NCBI RefSeq assembly: GCF_000425485.1
Contig: NZ_KE384383.1
Span: 186,117 to 250,116, forward strand
Origin: Flavobacterium tegetincola DSM 22377
GTDB taxonomy: Bacteria; Bacteroidota; Bacteroidia; Flavobacteriales; Flavobacteriaceae
Length of the DNA stretch: 64,000 bases
Reading direction: 5' to 3'
The position numbers and the translations under genes are program-made. Position 1 is the first letter of the stretch. The number at the start of each line of letters is the position of its first letter. The notes under the pieces are model-generated. The model did no database searches. It saw only the letters and a list, made by a program, of their open reading frames with translations, and had not been told where the DNA came from. Shown here piece after piece: positions 17,017 to 24,657 of the stretch.

Positions 17017-17553
17017 CTATTTTGCTTTTTGGTAATACAATTGGTTGACTAACGCTTGTAATTTGGTTCTCGAAACATTCAATTGTGACTTAGAAGTTCC
17101 TTCGCTAATGCCTAAAGTTTGTGCTATTTCTTTGTGAGAGTAACCCTCAATCGCAAAGAGGTTAAAAATAGCTTTACAACCTTCGGGAATTTGCTCTAGG
17201 AGTTGCAATAAATCTTCCTCTTCGAGAAAAGTATTTTCTGCAGATTCTAATGAAGGAAGTGTGGTCATGTCGTCCAGATATATGTTGAAGTTGACCTTCT
17301 TTTTCAACGTATGTAAACATTGATTGACGGCAATTTTCCTCGCCCAAGCCTCAAAAGCCAAGAGTTCCTTGAGTTGGTCCATTTTAGTAAAAATAGTATA
17401 GAACGCATCGGCCATTGCTTCTTCTATTTCTTCTTCTTTTTTCAAGTACCGTTTGCAAGTCTGGTACAACTTTGGAGCGAGAAGCTCATACACTTGCCGC
17501 TGAGCGTCTCGGTGCATTTTTTTGCAGTCTATTAATAGTTTTTCGTTTATCAC
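17017..17553 (-). CDS. ECF-type RNA polymerase sigma factor
   Basis: 178 residues from a GTG at 17553 (M-I-N-E-K-L-L); another in-frame GTG lies at 17580. Region 2 covers ~10-80 (Y-E-L-L-A-P-K-L-Y-Q-T-C-K-R-Y-L and A-M-A-D-A-F-Y-T-I-F, with W-A-R-K-I-A-V-N). Region 4 covers ~115-170 (I-P-E-G-C-K-A-I-F-N-L-F-A-I-E-G-Y-S-H-K-E-I-A-Q-T-L-G-I-S-E-G-T-S-K-S-Q), a complete helix-turn-helix. It directs transcription of a stress or envelope regulon, and its probable regulator is the membrane fusion protein 2 bp downstream. Start uncertain. Confidence 0.9.
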   Translation of the reverse strand: MINEKLLIDCKKMHRDAQRQVYELLAPKLYQTCKRYLKKEEEIEEAMADAFYTIFTKMDQLKELLAFEAWARKIAVNQCLHTLKKKVNFNIYLDDMTTLPSLESAENTFLEEEDLLQLLEQIPEGCKAIFNLFAIEGYSHKEIAQTLGISEGTSKSQLNVSRTKLQALVNQLYYQKAK

Positions 17554-17628
17554 AATTGAAGTGTTTCTTATATAGAGCACTTTTTTATCAAAAAGGTTGG
17601 GAGAAGATAGTTCTTTTTTGAAAATAAA

Positions 17629-17654
17629 AAAACCTATCGGGAAAGATAGGTTTT
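17629..17654 (-). terminator. Terminator of the scramblase-like gene
   Basis: AAAACCTATC / GATAGGTTTT stem with a 6-nt loop and, on the minus strand, a following T-run. Confidence 0.82.
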
Positions 17655-17679
17655 GAGTTTATAGCTTTTTGAAAAGAAA

Positions 17680-18267
17680 TTATTCCTTAAAAACCATATC
17701 AATACACATTACAGCTGCTAAAACTAAAGGTCTCACAGTATCGTTTTGCGGTACATTATCGTGAATTTGCAGTACATAATTATCGGCAGAGGTAAAAAAC
17801 TCTTTTCCCATTCCTGCCCATTTTTTACTTACGTGAGCCAGTTCAGTATCGCCTTTTTTGAATGAGAAATTCCAACCGGTCCATTTTCCTTGTAAGGTAC
17901 ATAGATCACGACCTTCCTTATCTTGAATATTGAACCTTCCGCCGAAGGAGAAAAATTTTTGTCTGAAAATTCCAACTAACTTTTCGTTTTCATCAAAAAT
18001 TTCTACGTCTGAACGAAACAGCGTAAATCCTCTTTTTATACTAATTACTTTTTCGCCATTTTTAGTTTTGATTTCAATATGAAATGGAGTCATTCGTTTG
18101 AAATCGGTAAAGCGAAACATTTTAGTTAAGAATCCCAAGTTGTCCTCTCTTGTATTTAAAATCAATTGATTGGTTTCGGGATCGTAAATATCAAAATTAT
18201 TGGCAGCTTTGAAAAAACCAACATGTTCTTTGACTAAAAATAAATTTTTGTTTAAAATGGGATGCAT
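17680..18267 (-). CDS. Phospholipid scramblase / LURP-one-like protein
   Basis: 195 residues. Successive beta-strand pairs (N-F-D-I-Y-D-P-E-T-N-Q-L-I, F-H-I-E-I-K-T-K-N-G-E-K-V-I-S-I-K-R-G, V-E-I-F-D-E-N-E-K-L-V-G-I-F-R-Q) ending in a hydrophobic helix (P-L-V-L-A-A-V-M-C-I-D-M-V) give the tubby-like barrel pattern of the scramblase/LURP1 superfamily. The bacterial members' function is unknown, and membrane association through the C-terminal helix is the likely arrangement. It follows the neighbouring propeller-like gene after 3 bp. Confidence 0.7.
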   Translation of the reverse strand: MHPILNKNLFLVKEHVGFFKAANNFDIYDPETNQLILNTREDNLGFLTKMFRFTDFKRMTPFHIEIKTKNGEKVISIKRGFTLFRSDVEIFDENEKLVGIFRQKFFSFGGRFNIQDKEGRDLCTLQGKWTGWNFSFKKGDTELAHVSKKWAGMGKEFFTSADNYVLQIHDNVPQNDTVRPLVLAAVMCIDMVFKE

Positions 18268-18270
18268 TTA

Positions 18271-19110
18271 TTATTTGTTTAGTGTTAATTTATAAATTTG
18301 ACTTTCCATAAGATCGTTATCTTGGTCTTCACAAAGTAAAAATTCAATGGATTTATCTAAATTCTTATAGAGTGTAATACCTTCAAACTTATTTTTATTT
18401 GAAATAGTAACCGTTTTCTTAAGTTTCATTGTTTCCGCGTTGATCGTTCCAAGGCTGCTTCCTAAAATAGTTCCATCTAAATAGGTGGATTGCGAATCTT
18501 CGGCAGTAGCCAGAAAGTAAAAAGTATGATCCACTAAAATGGCATCTGTAAATGTACCTCGAACACCGTTTATTTTTGGCAATTTATATTCATTGTAAAA
18601 CAGCGAATAACCTTGCGTAAAATATTTATCATTGACTGTAAAAATCCCATTTCGTCCACTTTTGCCATTTCCTCTTTGAAAAAAATACCAAATTTCTCCT
18701 GTAAAAATGACGCCTTCAATATTAAAATCTTCGGCAGAAATGCCAGAGAAACTTTGCATGTTCAAGTATAAGTCCGTTAGATCATGGTTCTGAAGTACTG
18801 TTTTTGTCGCTTCGCTAATTTGAATCATCTTTTGCCGATTTTCTTTGGAACCAGAACCTACCACAAAAATATCGTCTTCAAATTGAGTAATTGCTTCAAA
18901 ATCTGCTTTCTGTTTTTTAGGAACATTTTCATTTACTTCTGAATTTTCAATCAAAATATGCTTTTTTAAATCGGCAGTTTCGATGGCGTATTCGTACAAA
19001 TAATGACTATTGTCTGAAATAACATATAAAATTTCATTGTTATAAATCAGTCCAGAGGCGGAACCAATTCCCATGATTTTGATAAATAAATCTAATTTAA
19101 ATTTTTTCAT
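18271..19110 (-). CDS. Probable beta-propeller protein, DUF6929-like
   Basis: 279 residues without signal peptide or membrane helix. Repeating short strand patterns (G-L-I-Y-N-N-E-I-L-Y-V-I-S-D-N, F-E-D-D-I-F-V-V-G-S-G-S, I-W-Y-F-F-Q-R-G-N-G, A-I-L-V-D-H-T-F-Y-F-L-A-T-A-E) suggest a propeller. I associate it with the DUF6929 family of Bacteroidota, but this is from memory. Only 3 bp separate it from the scramblase-like gene, so they form an operon. No enzymatic residues can be assigned. Confidence 0.6.
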   Translation of the reverse strand: MKKFKLDLFIKIMGIGSASGLIYNNEILYVISDNSHYLYEYAIETADLKKHILIENSEVNENVPKKQKADFEAITQFEDDIFVVGSGSKENRQKMIQISEATKTVLQNHDLTDLYLNMQSFSGISAEDFNIEGVIFTGEIWYFFQRGNGKSGRNGIFTVNDKYFTQGYSLFYNEYKLPKINGVRGTFTDAILVDHTFYFLATAEDSQSTYLDGTILGSSLGTINAETMKLKKTVTISNKNKFEGITLYKNLDKSIEFLLCEDQDNDLMESQIYKLTLNK

Positions 19111-19227
19111 TGCAGCAATGTGAGGTTGTTTGATGTACCAAATGTACTAAAAGTCTTACTTCCGATGTGACGATTTGGTTTGGAAATTATTTAAAGCAAC
19201 CTGGAACCCAGTTTTTGTCAGCGCCAA

Positions 19228-20046
19228 TTATTTATTTTTCAATTCTTTAATACTATTTCGGTTGGTCAAAAGGCTTTGAATTTTTCGATACATTAACAGA
19301 TAAATGGTAGCTCCTGCAAGCGAAATTAACGTGCCATAATAAATACCATACAGTGGATAAACAATGGAAACGCTTAACGAATAGATAATTAAGGAGAAAA
19401 TGCCGATAGGAACATTTTTGATAATTGTATGTGCGTGTTCCTTGGAATAGGTAAAATGAATGATTAATAAAAGCGGAAACAAGGTAACTGGAAACGCGGA
19501 GAAAAGTCCGGCCCAACTCGGTCCGACGAATTTTGGAACGGTTGTAATGGCCAAGATCAATAACGAAGCAAAAAAGGCACGGATAAAAATTATTTTGTAA
19601 TTTAATTTGACTTTCTTCTTAATAACATTGTTTTCAATGTCTTTGAAAAGATACAAACATAAAAACGAAAATGCCATGGGAAGTAAAATCGCGATATATT
19701 TATTAATTTCAATGAAATGCAACAACCAAACGACTGAAAAATAACCCATTATAGAAAACAACACCGAAAAGAAAATACTGTATTTTATAAAATATCGTGA
19801 GGTTAAATAATAGATATAAACTACAGATAACGAGGCAACCAAGCCAATCATGTTATAAACGGCACTTTCTGCAGCAAATTCTGGGCTGACTTCCAAGCCA
19901 AAGAAAAACAATGTAATTAAGGTTCCACTGGGATATCCGGATAAAATTCCCGCTACTTTTGGACTTACATTTTCAGCGATAAGCGACAAACCCATAACAA
20001 ATGCAATGGCAACGAGTAATTTAATTACAAATAGAAATTCAATCAT
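19228..20046 (-). CDS. Multi-pass membrane protein of unknown function
   Basis: 272 residues with about nine hydrophobic segments spread evenly along the chain. The first part (N-V-S-P-K-V-A-G-I-L-S-G-Y-P-S-G-T) and a second similar stretch (F-V-G-P-S-W-A-G-L-F-S-A-F-P-V-T) both have G-x-x-S/A-x-x-P in the same context. This suggests an internal duplication of two transporter-like halves. I do not recognise the family. Confidence 0.65.
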   Translation of the reverse strand: MIEFLFVIKLLVAIAFVMGLSLIAENVSPKVAGILSGYPSGTLITLFFFGLEVSPEFAAESAVYNMIGLVASLSVVYIYYLTSRYFIKYSIFFSVLFSIMGYFSVVWLLHFIEINKYIAILLPMAFSFLCLYLFKDIENNVIKKKVKLNYKIIFIRAFFASLLILAITTVPKFVGPSWAGLFSAFPVTLFPLLLIIHFTYSKEHAHTIIKNVPIGIFSLIIYSLSVSIVYPLYGIYYGTLISLAGATIYLLMYRKIQSLLTNRNSIKELKNK

Positions 20047-20211
20047 TTTTTATTAGTGCTTTTTTTTGCAAAGGAAGGACTTTAAAAAGGATTAAAAGCG
20101 TTTAGAGGTCAGTATAGTTATACTTATGGAATAGGTTTATAGTATTTAAATTTATTTTGCAATTTGAGAAGATAGAAAGCGGTGAAAGTAATTTAGAATC
20201 CATTCGTTAGA

Positions 20212-20700
20212 TTAAATTCGCTTGAAATGATCCAAATACTCACTTTCAATCCATTTCAGTTTGGGAGAAATATAGCGTTCACAAAAAGTACCTTCTTTAT
20301 TCTTTTTATAATAATTTTGCTGCTCTTCACTATTCAGTTTGAATTCCTTAAACAACAATGCTTTTGTAATAATGCGTTCTTCAAAGTCTTTTTGAATTTC
20401 TTCAAATAAACTTTCAACCTCTTCAATTTCTTTTTCAAAAACATAAACTGACGAACGGTATTTTTCACGAAAACGATGTTCTTTTGTGGATGAATGCGTA
20501 TGCAAATGAACCGAAATTAAAATGTGCAACGAAATAATAGTCGGATTGTAATGAACAATAACGGCTTCTGAAAAAGTCTCATGGGGATAAACGGCACTAA
20601 TCCATCCTTGTTCCACTTTTTCCACACCTTTCAAGGCTTGAAAATAAGCTTCGGTGCACCAATGACATCCGCCTCCGAAAGCAATTTTTTTTAAGGTCAT
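20212..20700 (-). CDS. msrA: Peptide-methionine (S)-S-oxide reductase, divergent MsrA
   Basis: 162 residues. MsrA repairs methionine-S-sulfoxide using a catalytic cysteine near the N-terminus, here in G-G-G-C-H-W-C-T-E-A where most MsrA proteins have G-C-F-W-C. Other family marks are the V-x-x-G-W motif, the downstream Y-N-P-T-I region, H-x-H-x-S and Y-R-S-S-V-Y. The glutamate after the motif (T-E-A) is kept. The C-terminal resolving-cysteine region is reduced to one cysteine (F-C-E-R-Y). A short, divergent subgroup. Confidence 0.85.
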   Translation of the reverse strand: MTLKKIAFGGGCHWCTEAYFQALKGVEKVEQGWISAVYPHETFSEAVIVHYNPTIISLHILISVHLHTHSSTKEHRFREKYRSSVYVFEKEIEEVESLFEEIQKDFEERIITKALLFKEFKLNSEEQQNYYKKNKEGTFCERYISPKLKWIESEYLDHFKRI

Positions 20701-20754
20701 TTTATATATTAAAATTTTAGAGTACGTGCGTTTCTATTTTGAAATTAATTCTTT

Positions 20755-20985
20755 CTAAATGTAATTAATTTTCATCCTAATAACTTCATCATCCAAGTTA
20801 ATCAAATCATCAATCACGCTTTTTACCTGATTGATGAAGCTTTTTGCCTCGACTGCCAAGCTTTTAACTTCATCAACGAGGTTATTTAGGTGTTCGTTCA
20901 GGTTATTCACCTCGTAGATGAGGCTTTTTGCTTGATGGATGAAGCTAAAAGGGTTATTTTTAAGCTGGAAATTAGTGAATTCAAG
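20755..20985 (-). other. Start-less open frame with heptad-like repeats
   Basis: Within the 521-bp gap between msrA and ppk2 the minus strand has a 76-codon open frame between two stops. It encodes repeats of the type A-K-S-L-I-x-E-V-N-N-L and D-E-V-K-S-L-A-V-E-A-K-S, a periodic coiled-coil-like pattern, and the DNA repeats are visible on the plus strand as GATGAAGCTTTTTGCCTC and GATGAGGCTTTTTGCTTG. There is no ATG; a GTG at 20910 could start a 51-residue peptide. It may be a remnant of a coiled-coil gene or a non-coding tandem repeat. Confidence 0.4.
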
Positions 20986-21221
20986 TTATTTGCTTGTTAT
21001 TAATAATGAAAAGGTTTTTTGATTAGCTTATTCTTAATAAATACAATTAAAAACATGGTTTATTTGAATTATTAATAATTCATGTTTGAGTGGAAGTTTT
21101 AAATTTTCTTTTTAAGAATGTAATAGGTGGACACAAAATTCGTAAAAATTTGGTTATACAAATAGGCACTAGTTTTTTACTTTCACTATTAATCCATACT
21201 TTTATATAAACCAAAAAACCA
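20986..21221. other. Intergenic, no feature seen
   Basis: AT-rich spacer upstream of ppk2. It presumably carries the ppk2 promoter, but no clear TAnnTTTG element or gene was found. Confidence 0.4.
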
Positions 21222-22106
21222 ATGAAAAATTTAAACATAGCAAGTCTTCGTGTAACGGAAACCATAAAACTCTCGGAACTTCCAACAGAAGTCAAAGTCA
21301 ACAAAGACCATTCGCAACTCAAAAAGAAGCTAAAAAAAATACGCCACGAGTTGAGCGAAATTCAAGACAAGATGTATGCTCATAATAAATATAGTGTTCT
21401 GATTTGTTTGCAAGGCATGGATACCGCAGGAAAGGACAGTTTGATACGTGAAGTTTTTAAAGAAATTAATCCGCGTGGTGTTGTGGTGGAAAGTTTTAAA
21501 ACCCCGACGAATGCCGAATTGGAACACGATTTTTTATGGCGTCATTATAAAGCGTTACCGGAACGTGGAAAAATTGGCGTGTTCAACCGTACGCATTATG
21601 AAAATGTTTTGGTCACACGCGTGCATCCCGAATACATCATCAATGAAAATATCCCAACAATACTTAAGGTAGACGACATTCCCGAAGATTTCTGGCAAGA
21701 ACGCATGAAACAAATGGTAAATTTTGAAAGTCATATTTCCAACAGCGGCACCATTGTACTTAAATTTTTTCTGCATTTAAGCAAAGAAGAACAACGTGAA
21801 CGCCTTTTGAGACGGTTGGAAGAAGACAAACACAATTGGAAATTTTCGCCGGGTGATTTAGAAGAGCGAAGCCATTGGGACAAGTACCAGGAATGCTATG
21901 AGGAAATTTTAAACAGTACTTCTACCGAGAAAGCGCCGTGGTTTGTAGTTCCAGCAGACGATAAGGAATTGTCACGATACATTGTAGGAAAAATAATTTT
22001 GACCGAATTACAAAAATACACCGACATTCAAAACCCAGAACTGGACGAAGAAGTGCAAGACGACATCAAAAAATATAAGAAAATTTTAAGCGACAGTAAA
22101 GAATAA
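21222..22106 (+). CDS. ppk2: Polyphosphate kinase 2
   Basis: 294 residues of the PPK2 family, which transfers phosphate between polyphosphate and nucleotides in the cytoplasm. Walker A is G-M-D-T-A-G-K-D-S at 65-73, the lid region has F-K-T-P-T, and Walker B is in I-G-V-F-N-R-T-H-Y-E-N-V-L. The Y-E-D-V-like segment and one-domain length point to class I or III enzymes, which phosphorylate NDP or both NMP and NDP. The class cannot be settled by eye. A terminator shared with the convergent barrel gene follows. Confidence 0.94.
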   Translation: MKNLNIASLRVTETIKLSELPTEVKVNKDHSQLKKKLKKIRHELSEIQDKMYAHNKYSVLICLQGMDTAGKDSLIREVFKEINPRGVVVESFKTPTNAELEHDFLWRHYKALPERGKIGVFNRTHYENVLVTRVHPEYIINENIPTILKVDDIPEDFWQERMKQMVNFESHISNSGTIVLKFFLHLSKEEQRERLLRRLEEDKHNWKFSPGDLEERSHWDKYQECYEEILNSTSTEKAPWFVVPADDKELSRYIVGKIILTELQKYTDIQNPELDEEVQDDIKKYKKILSDSKE

Positions 22107-22113
22107 GGCATAA

Positions 22114-22145
22114 AAAAACCCTGAAAAATATACTTTTTCAGGGTT
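22114..22145. terminator. Bidirectional terminator
   Basis: AAACCCTGAAAAA and TTTTTCAGGGTTT form a long stem, with an A-run left and T-run right, between ppk2 and the beta-barrel gene. Confidence 0.9.
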
Positions 22146-22168
22146 TTGAATTTTATAACAAGAAGGTA

Positions 22169-22693
22169 TTACAATTTGAAACCGTAAGCCAAACGCAACG
22201 CCAATTGGCCCATTCCTTCGTTACCTTTTGCATTTACAAAGTCATTGTAGTACTCGTAACGCAAACTTAAATCAACATATTTTGTAGCATAACCAATTCC
22301 AGGTGCTAAAATTAAAGTGGTTTGGTCGTAATCATTTGTTACAGAAAAACCAGCACCAACTTCTCCAAGTAAGTAAAAACGATCTTCCCAAATAAAACCT
22401 TTAAAACCTGCTTTTACAGGAATAAAGCCTAAATCTTTAGTAGCGTCTTCTTTAAATAAATTGGTAAAACCAGTAGTTAAAGTCAATGACGTTTTTTGAG
22501 AAAGATCATATTGCAAACGCACATCAGCTCCTAATGCCAAACCAAAAGCATCGTCAAAAACATATCCTGCATTTGCTCCAAAGCCTAATTTAAATTTTTG
22601 TTCGTAATTGTCTCCTTTGATATCTTGTGCGTTAACAGTTCCAACGAAACATAGTGCAATAACAGCAATTAGTGATTTTAAATTCTTCTTCAT
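22169..22693 (-). CDS. Outer membrane beta-barrel protein
   Basis: 174 residues from the ATG at 22693 (signal peptide M-K-K-N-L-K-S-L-I-A-V-I-A-L-C-F-V-G-T, cleavage before Q-D). The mature chain is an alternating hydrophobic/polar barrel (L-G-F-G-A-N-A-G-Y-V-F, L-A-L-G-A-D-V-R-L-Q-Y, F-Y-L-L-G-E-V-G-A-G-F, L-S-L-R-Y-E-Y) and ends L-A-Y-G-F-K-L, with the terminal aromatic-x-hydrophobic signal recognised by BamA. An open frame reaches 22768, but a TATCTTTG promoter element at 22751-22758 lies inside it, so the shorter start is right. Confidence 0.85.
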   Translation of the reverse strand: MKKNLKSLIAVIALCFVGTVNAQDIKGDNYEQKFKLGFGANAGYVFDDAFGLALGADVRLQYDLSQKTSLTLTTGFTNLFKEDATKDLGFIPVKAGFKGFIWEDRFYLLGEVGAGFSVTNDYDQTTLILAPGIGYATKYVDLSLRYEYYNDFVNAKGNEGMGQLALRLAYGFKL

Positions 22694-22750
22694 GTTCTTT
22701 GTTTTTAATTTAATTATGTAGTCTACTTCTGTTTGTTTTAAAGTAGGACG

Positions 22751-22758
22751 CAAAGATA
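22751..22758 (-). promoter_or_regulatory. -7 promoter element for the beta-barrel gene
   Basis: TATCTTTG on the minus strand, an exact consensus match, 57 bp before the ATG at 22693. Confidence 0.6.
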
Positions 22759-22954
22759 TACGCGGCATTTTGAATAAAGATTATACCATTTTTTTGATTT
22801 ATTACAGCATTTGCACATTGTCATACATTGAGATTTCGCAGTGTTCGCCAAGACGATTTTAAAGCCTTCTAAACTAGAGTTAACAAAATTTAACTTCAAT
22901 CTTTTGGAAAAAGAGACGAAATTGTTAACTTGGGGTATAATTAAAAATAGATAC

Positions 22955-23395
22955 ATGATTACAATTCAAAAATTTGATAAAAACCAAAAATTCACAGACG
23001 GAAAACAAGCAGATGTAAATGAATTTCTGTTTAAAAGTTTGGAAGAATACGGTGACCCAAAAAGCGATATCAATGACGCGATGGATTATTCGTTAGGATT
23101 AGAAAATTCGCCTGGCGGTTTTGTTCTAGTGGCAAATGATGGCGATAAAGTTGTGGGTGCTGTTGTGGTAAACAGAACGGGAATGAAAAAGTACATTCCA
23201 GAAAACATCTTGGTTTACATCGCTACCGATCCCGAATATAGAGGAAAAGGCATCGGAAAAAAACTTATGGAAACGGCTATAGAAACAGCTGAAGGAAGTA
23301 TCGCACTTCACGTAGAACCCAACAATCCTGCAAAAGGCTTGTATGAGAAATTAGGGTTTACCAACAAGTATTTAGAAATGAGATACATCAAATAA
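22955..23395 (+). CDS. GNAT family N-acetyltransferase
   Basis: 146 residues from ATG 22955 (upstream in-frame sequence to 22841 is non-coding in character). The acetyl-CoA binding motif A is V-Y-I-A-T-D-P-E-Y-R-G-K-G-I-G-K-K-L-M (R-G-K-G-I-G at ~99-104), and motif B is L-Y-E-K-L-G-F near the C-terminus. The acceptor substrate is unknown. The gene lies 6 bp ahead of a PLP-dependent amino acid racemase, so an amino acid or a derivative is a reasonable guess. Confidence 0.9.
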   Translation: MITIQKFDKNQKFTDGKQADVNEFLFKSLEEYGDPKSDINDAMDYSLGLENSPGGFVLVANDGDKVVGAVVVNRTGMKKYIPENILVYIATDPEYRGKGIGKKLMETAIETAEGSIALHVEPNNPAKGLYEKLGFTNKYLEMRYIK

Positions 23396-23401
23396 AAATA
23401 T

Positions 23402-24475
23402 ATGGCTTATATAACTTTAGAAACTAAAAAGTTAGCAAATAATTTCAACCACTTAAACGATTTTTTTAAAAGCCACAACATCGATTGGTCTATTGTGACA
23501 AAAATTTTGTGTGGTAACAAAAAATACCTCACAGAGTTATTAAATCTAGGGATTAAGCAATATTCGGATTCACGGATTTCTAACCTCAAGATGATTAAAA
23601 ATCTAGACCCAAATGCTGAAACCATCTACATCAAGCCACCTGCAAAAGGGGTAATTGAAGATGTGGTTACGTATGCAGATATTAGTATGAACACTGATTT
23701 TCATACCATTGAAATGCTTTCTGAAGAAGCAGTAAAGCAGGATAAAATTCATAAAATCATTATCATGATCGACCTTGGCGAACTACGCGAAGGGGTTATG
23801 CGAGAAGATTTTATTGATTTCTATGCCAAAGTTTTCGAGATGAAAAACATCGAAGTTGTTGGTTTAGGAACAAATCTGGCTTGCCTTTACGGGATTTTAC
23901 CCAACAATGATAAATTGATTCAATTGTGTTTGTACAAACAACTTATTGAACTTAAGTTTAATGTTAAAATTCCATTTATTTCAGGAGGTTCGTCAGTGAC
24001 GATTCCTTTGATAAAACAAGGTACTTTACCCAAGGATATTAATCATTTCCGTATTGGCGAAACGCTTTTTATGGGAACAGATGCCTACAATCACGTGCCA
24101 TTTGAGAACATGGACAATGACATTTTTAAACTCTATGCTGAAATCATCGAATTGTATGAAAAGCCGCTAATTCCAAGTGGTGAACTAGGTTCAAATCTTG
24201 AAGGTGATGTGGTTACTTTTGACGATAAAAACATTGGTAAAAGTACCGTTAGAGCCATTATCGACATCGGATTACTTGACATCGACATGAAACACCTGGA
24301 AGCTACGAATGAAAACGTCAAACTAGCTGGTGCAACTTCAGATATGGTGGTATTAGATTTAGGCGAAAATTTAGAAAATTTCAAAGTTGGTGACCAAATG
24401 GAATTTACCCTAGATTATATGGGAATTGTTCGGATTATGAATTCAAAATATATAGAGAAACGAGTAGTGCATTAA
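23402..24475 (+). CDS. PLP-dependent alanine/ornithine racemase family protein
   Basis: 357 residues of the fold-III PLP enzyme family (alanine racemase N-terminal barrel, as in ornithine racemase and YhfX-like proteins). The N-terminal strand-lysine W-S-I-V-T-K-I-L-C-G-N (K near residue 37) is the expected PLP Schiff-base lysine. I-M-I-D-L-G-E-L-R-E-G and the F-I-S-G-G-S-S phosphate-binding stretch follow. A C-terminal beta domain closes the active site. It interconverts L- and D-forms of an amino acid, possibly ornithine. It forms a two-gene unit with the acetyltransferase. Confidence 0.87.
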   Translation: MAYITLETKKLANNFNHLNDFFKSHNIDWSIVTKILCGNKKYLTELLNLGIKQYSDSRISNLKMIKNLDPNAETIYIKPPAKGVIEDVVTYADISMNTDFHTIEMLSEEAVKQDKIHKIIIMIDLGELREGVMREDFIDFYAKVFEMKNIEVVGLGTNLACLYGILPNNDKLIQLCLYKQLIELKFNVKIPFISGGSSVTIPLIKQGTLPKDINHFRIGETLFMGTDAYNHVPFENMDNDIFKLYAEIIELYEKPLIPSGELGSNLEGDVVTFDDKNIGKSTVRAIIDIGLLDIDMKHLEATNENVKLAGATSDMVVLDLGENLENFKVGDQMEFTLDYMGIVRIMNSKYIEKRVVH

Positions 24476-24570
24476 TCTACAAGTTTCGATTTCTTGATTT
24501 TGTACTGATTGTACGAAGTTGTACTAAAGTAAGTGAAGACTTCCCGCATCTGCGAAAAGAAAATAGCTAG

Positions 24571-24618
24571 AGTGAGATGTGAAATTATTTAGAGAATAAT
24601 TTTACATCTCACTTTCTT
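24571..24618 (+). terminator. Strong terminator after the racemase gene
   Basis: 19-bp stem AGTGAGATGTGAAATTATT against 24595-24613 with one G-U pair, a 5-nt loop, then TTCTTT. Confidence 0.8.
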
Positions 24619-24633
24619 TACCTTTAAAGATTC

Positions 24634-24641
24634 TATCTTTG
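24634..24641 (+). promoter_or_regulatory. -7 promoter element for MATE gene
   Basis: TATCTTTG, an exact consensus match, ending 17 bp before the GTG start at 24658. Transcription would start only about 10 bp before that codon. Confidence 0.65.
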
Positions 24642-24657
24642 CAAAAAAATTGCAAAA

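Noticed and set aside
24571..24613. Possible small regulatory RNA hairpin
   Set aside because: The stem with following T-rich tail sits right after the racemase gene and is explained as a terminator.
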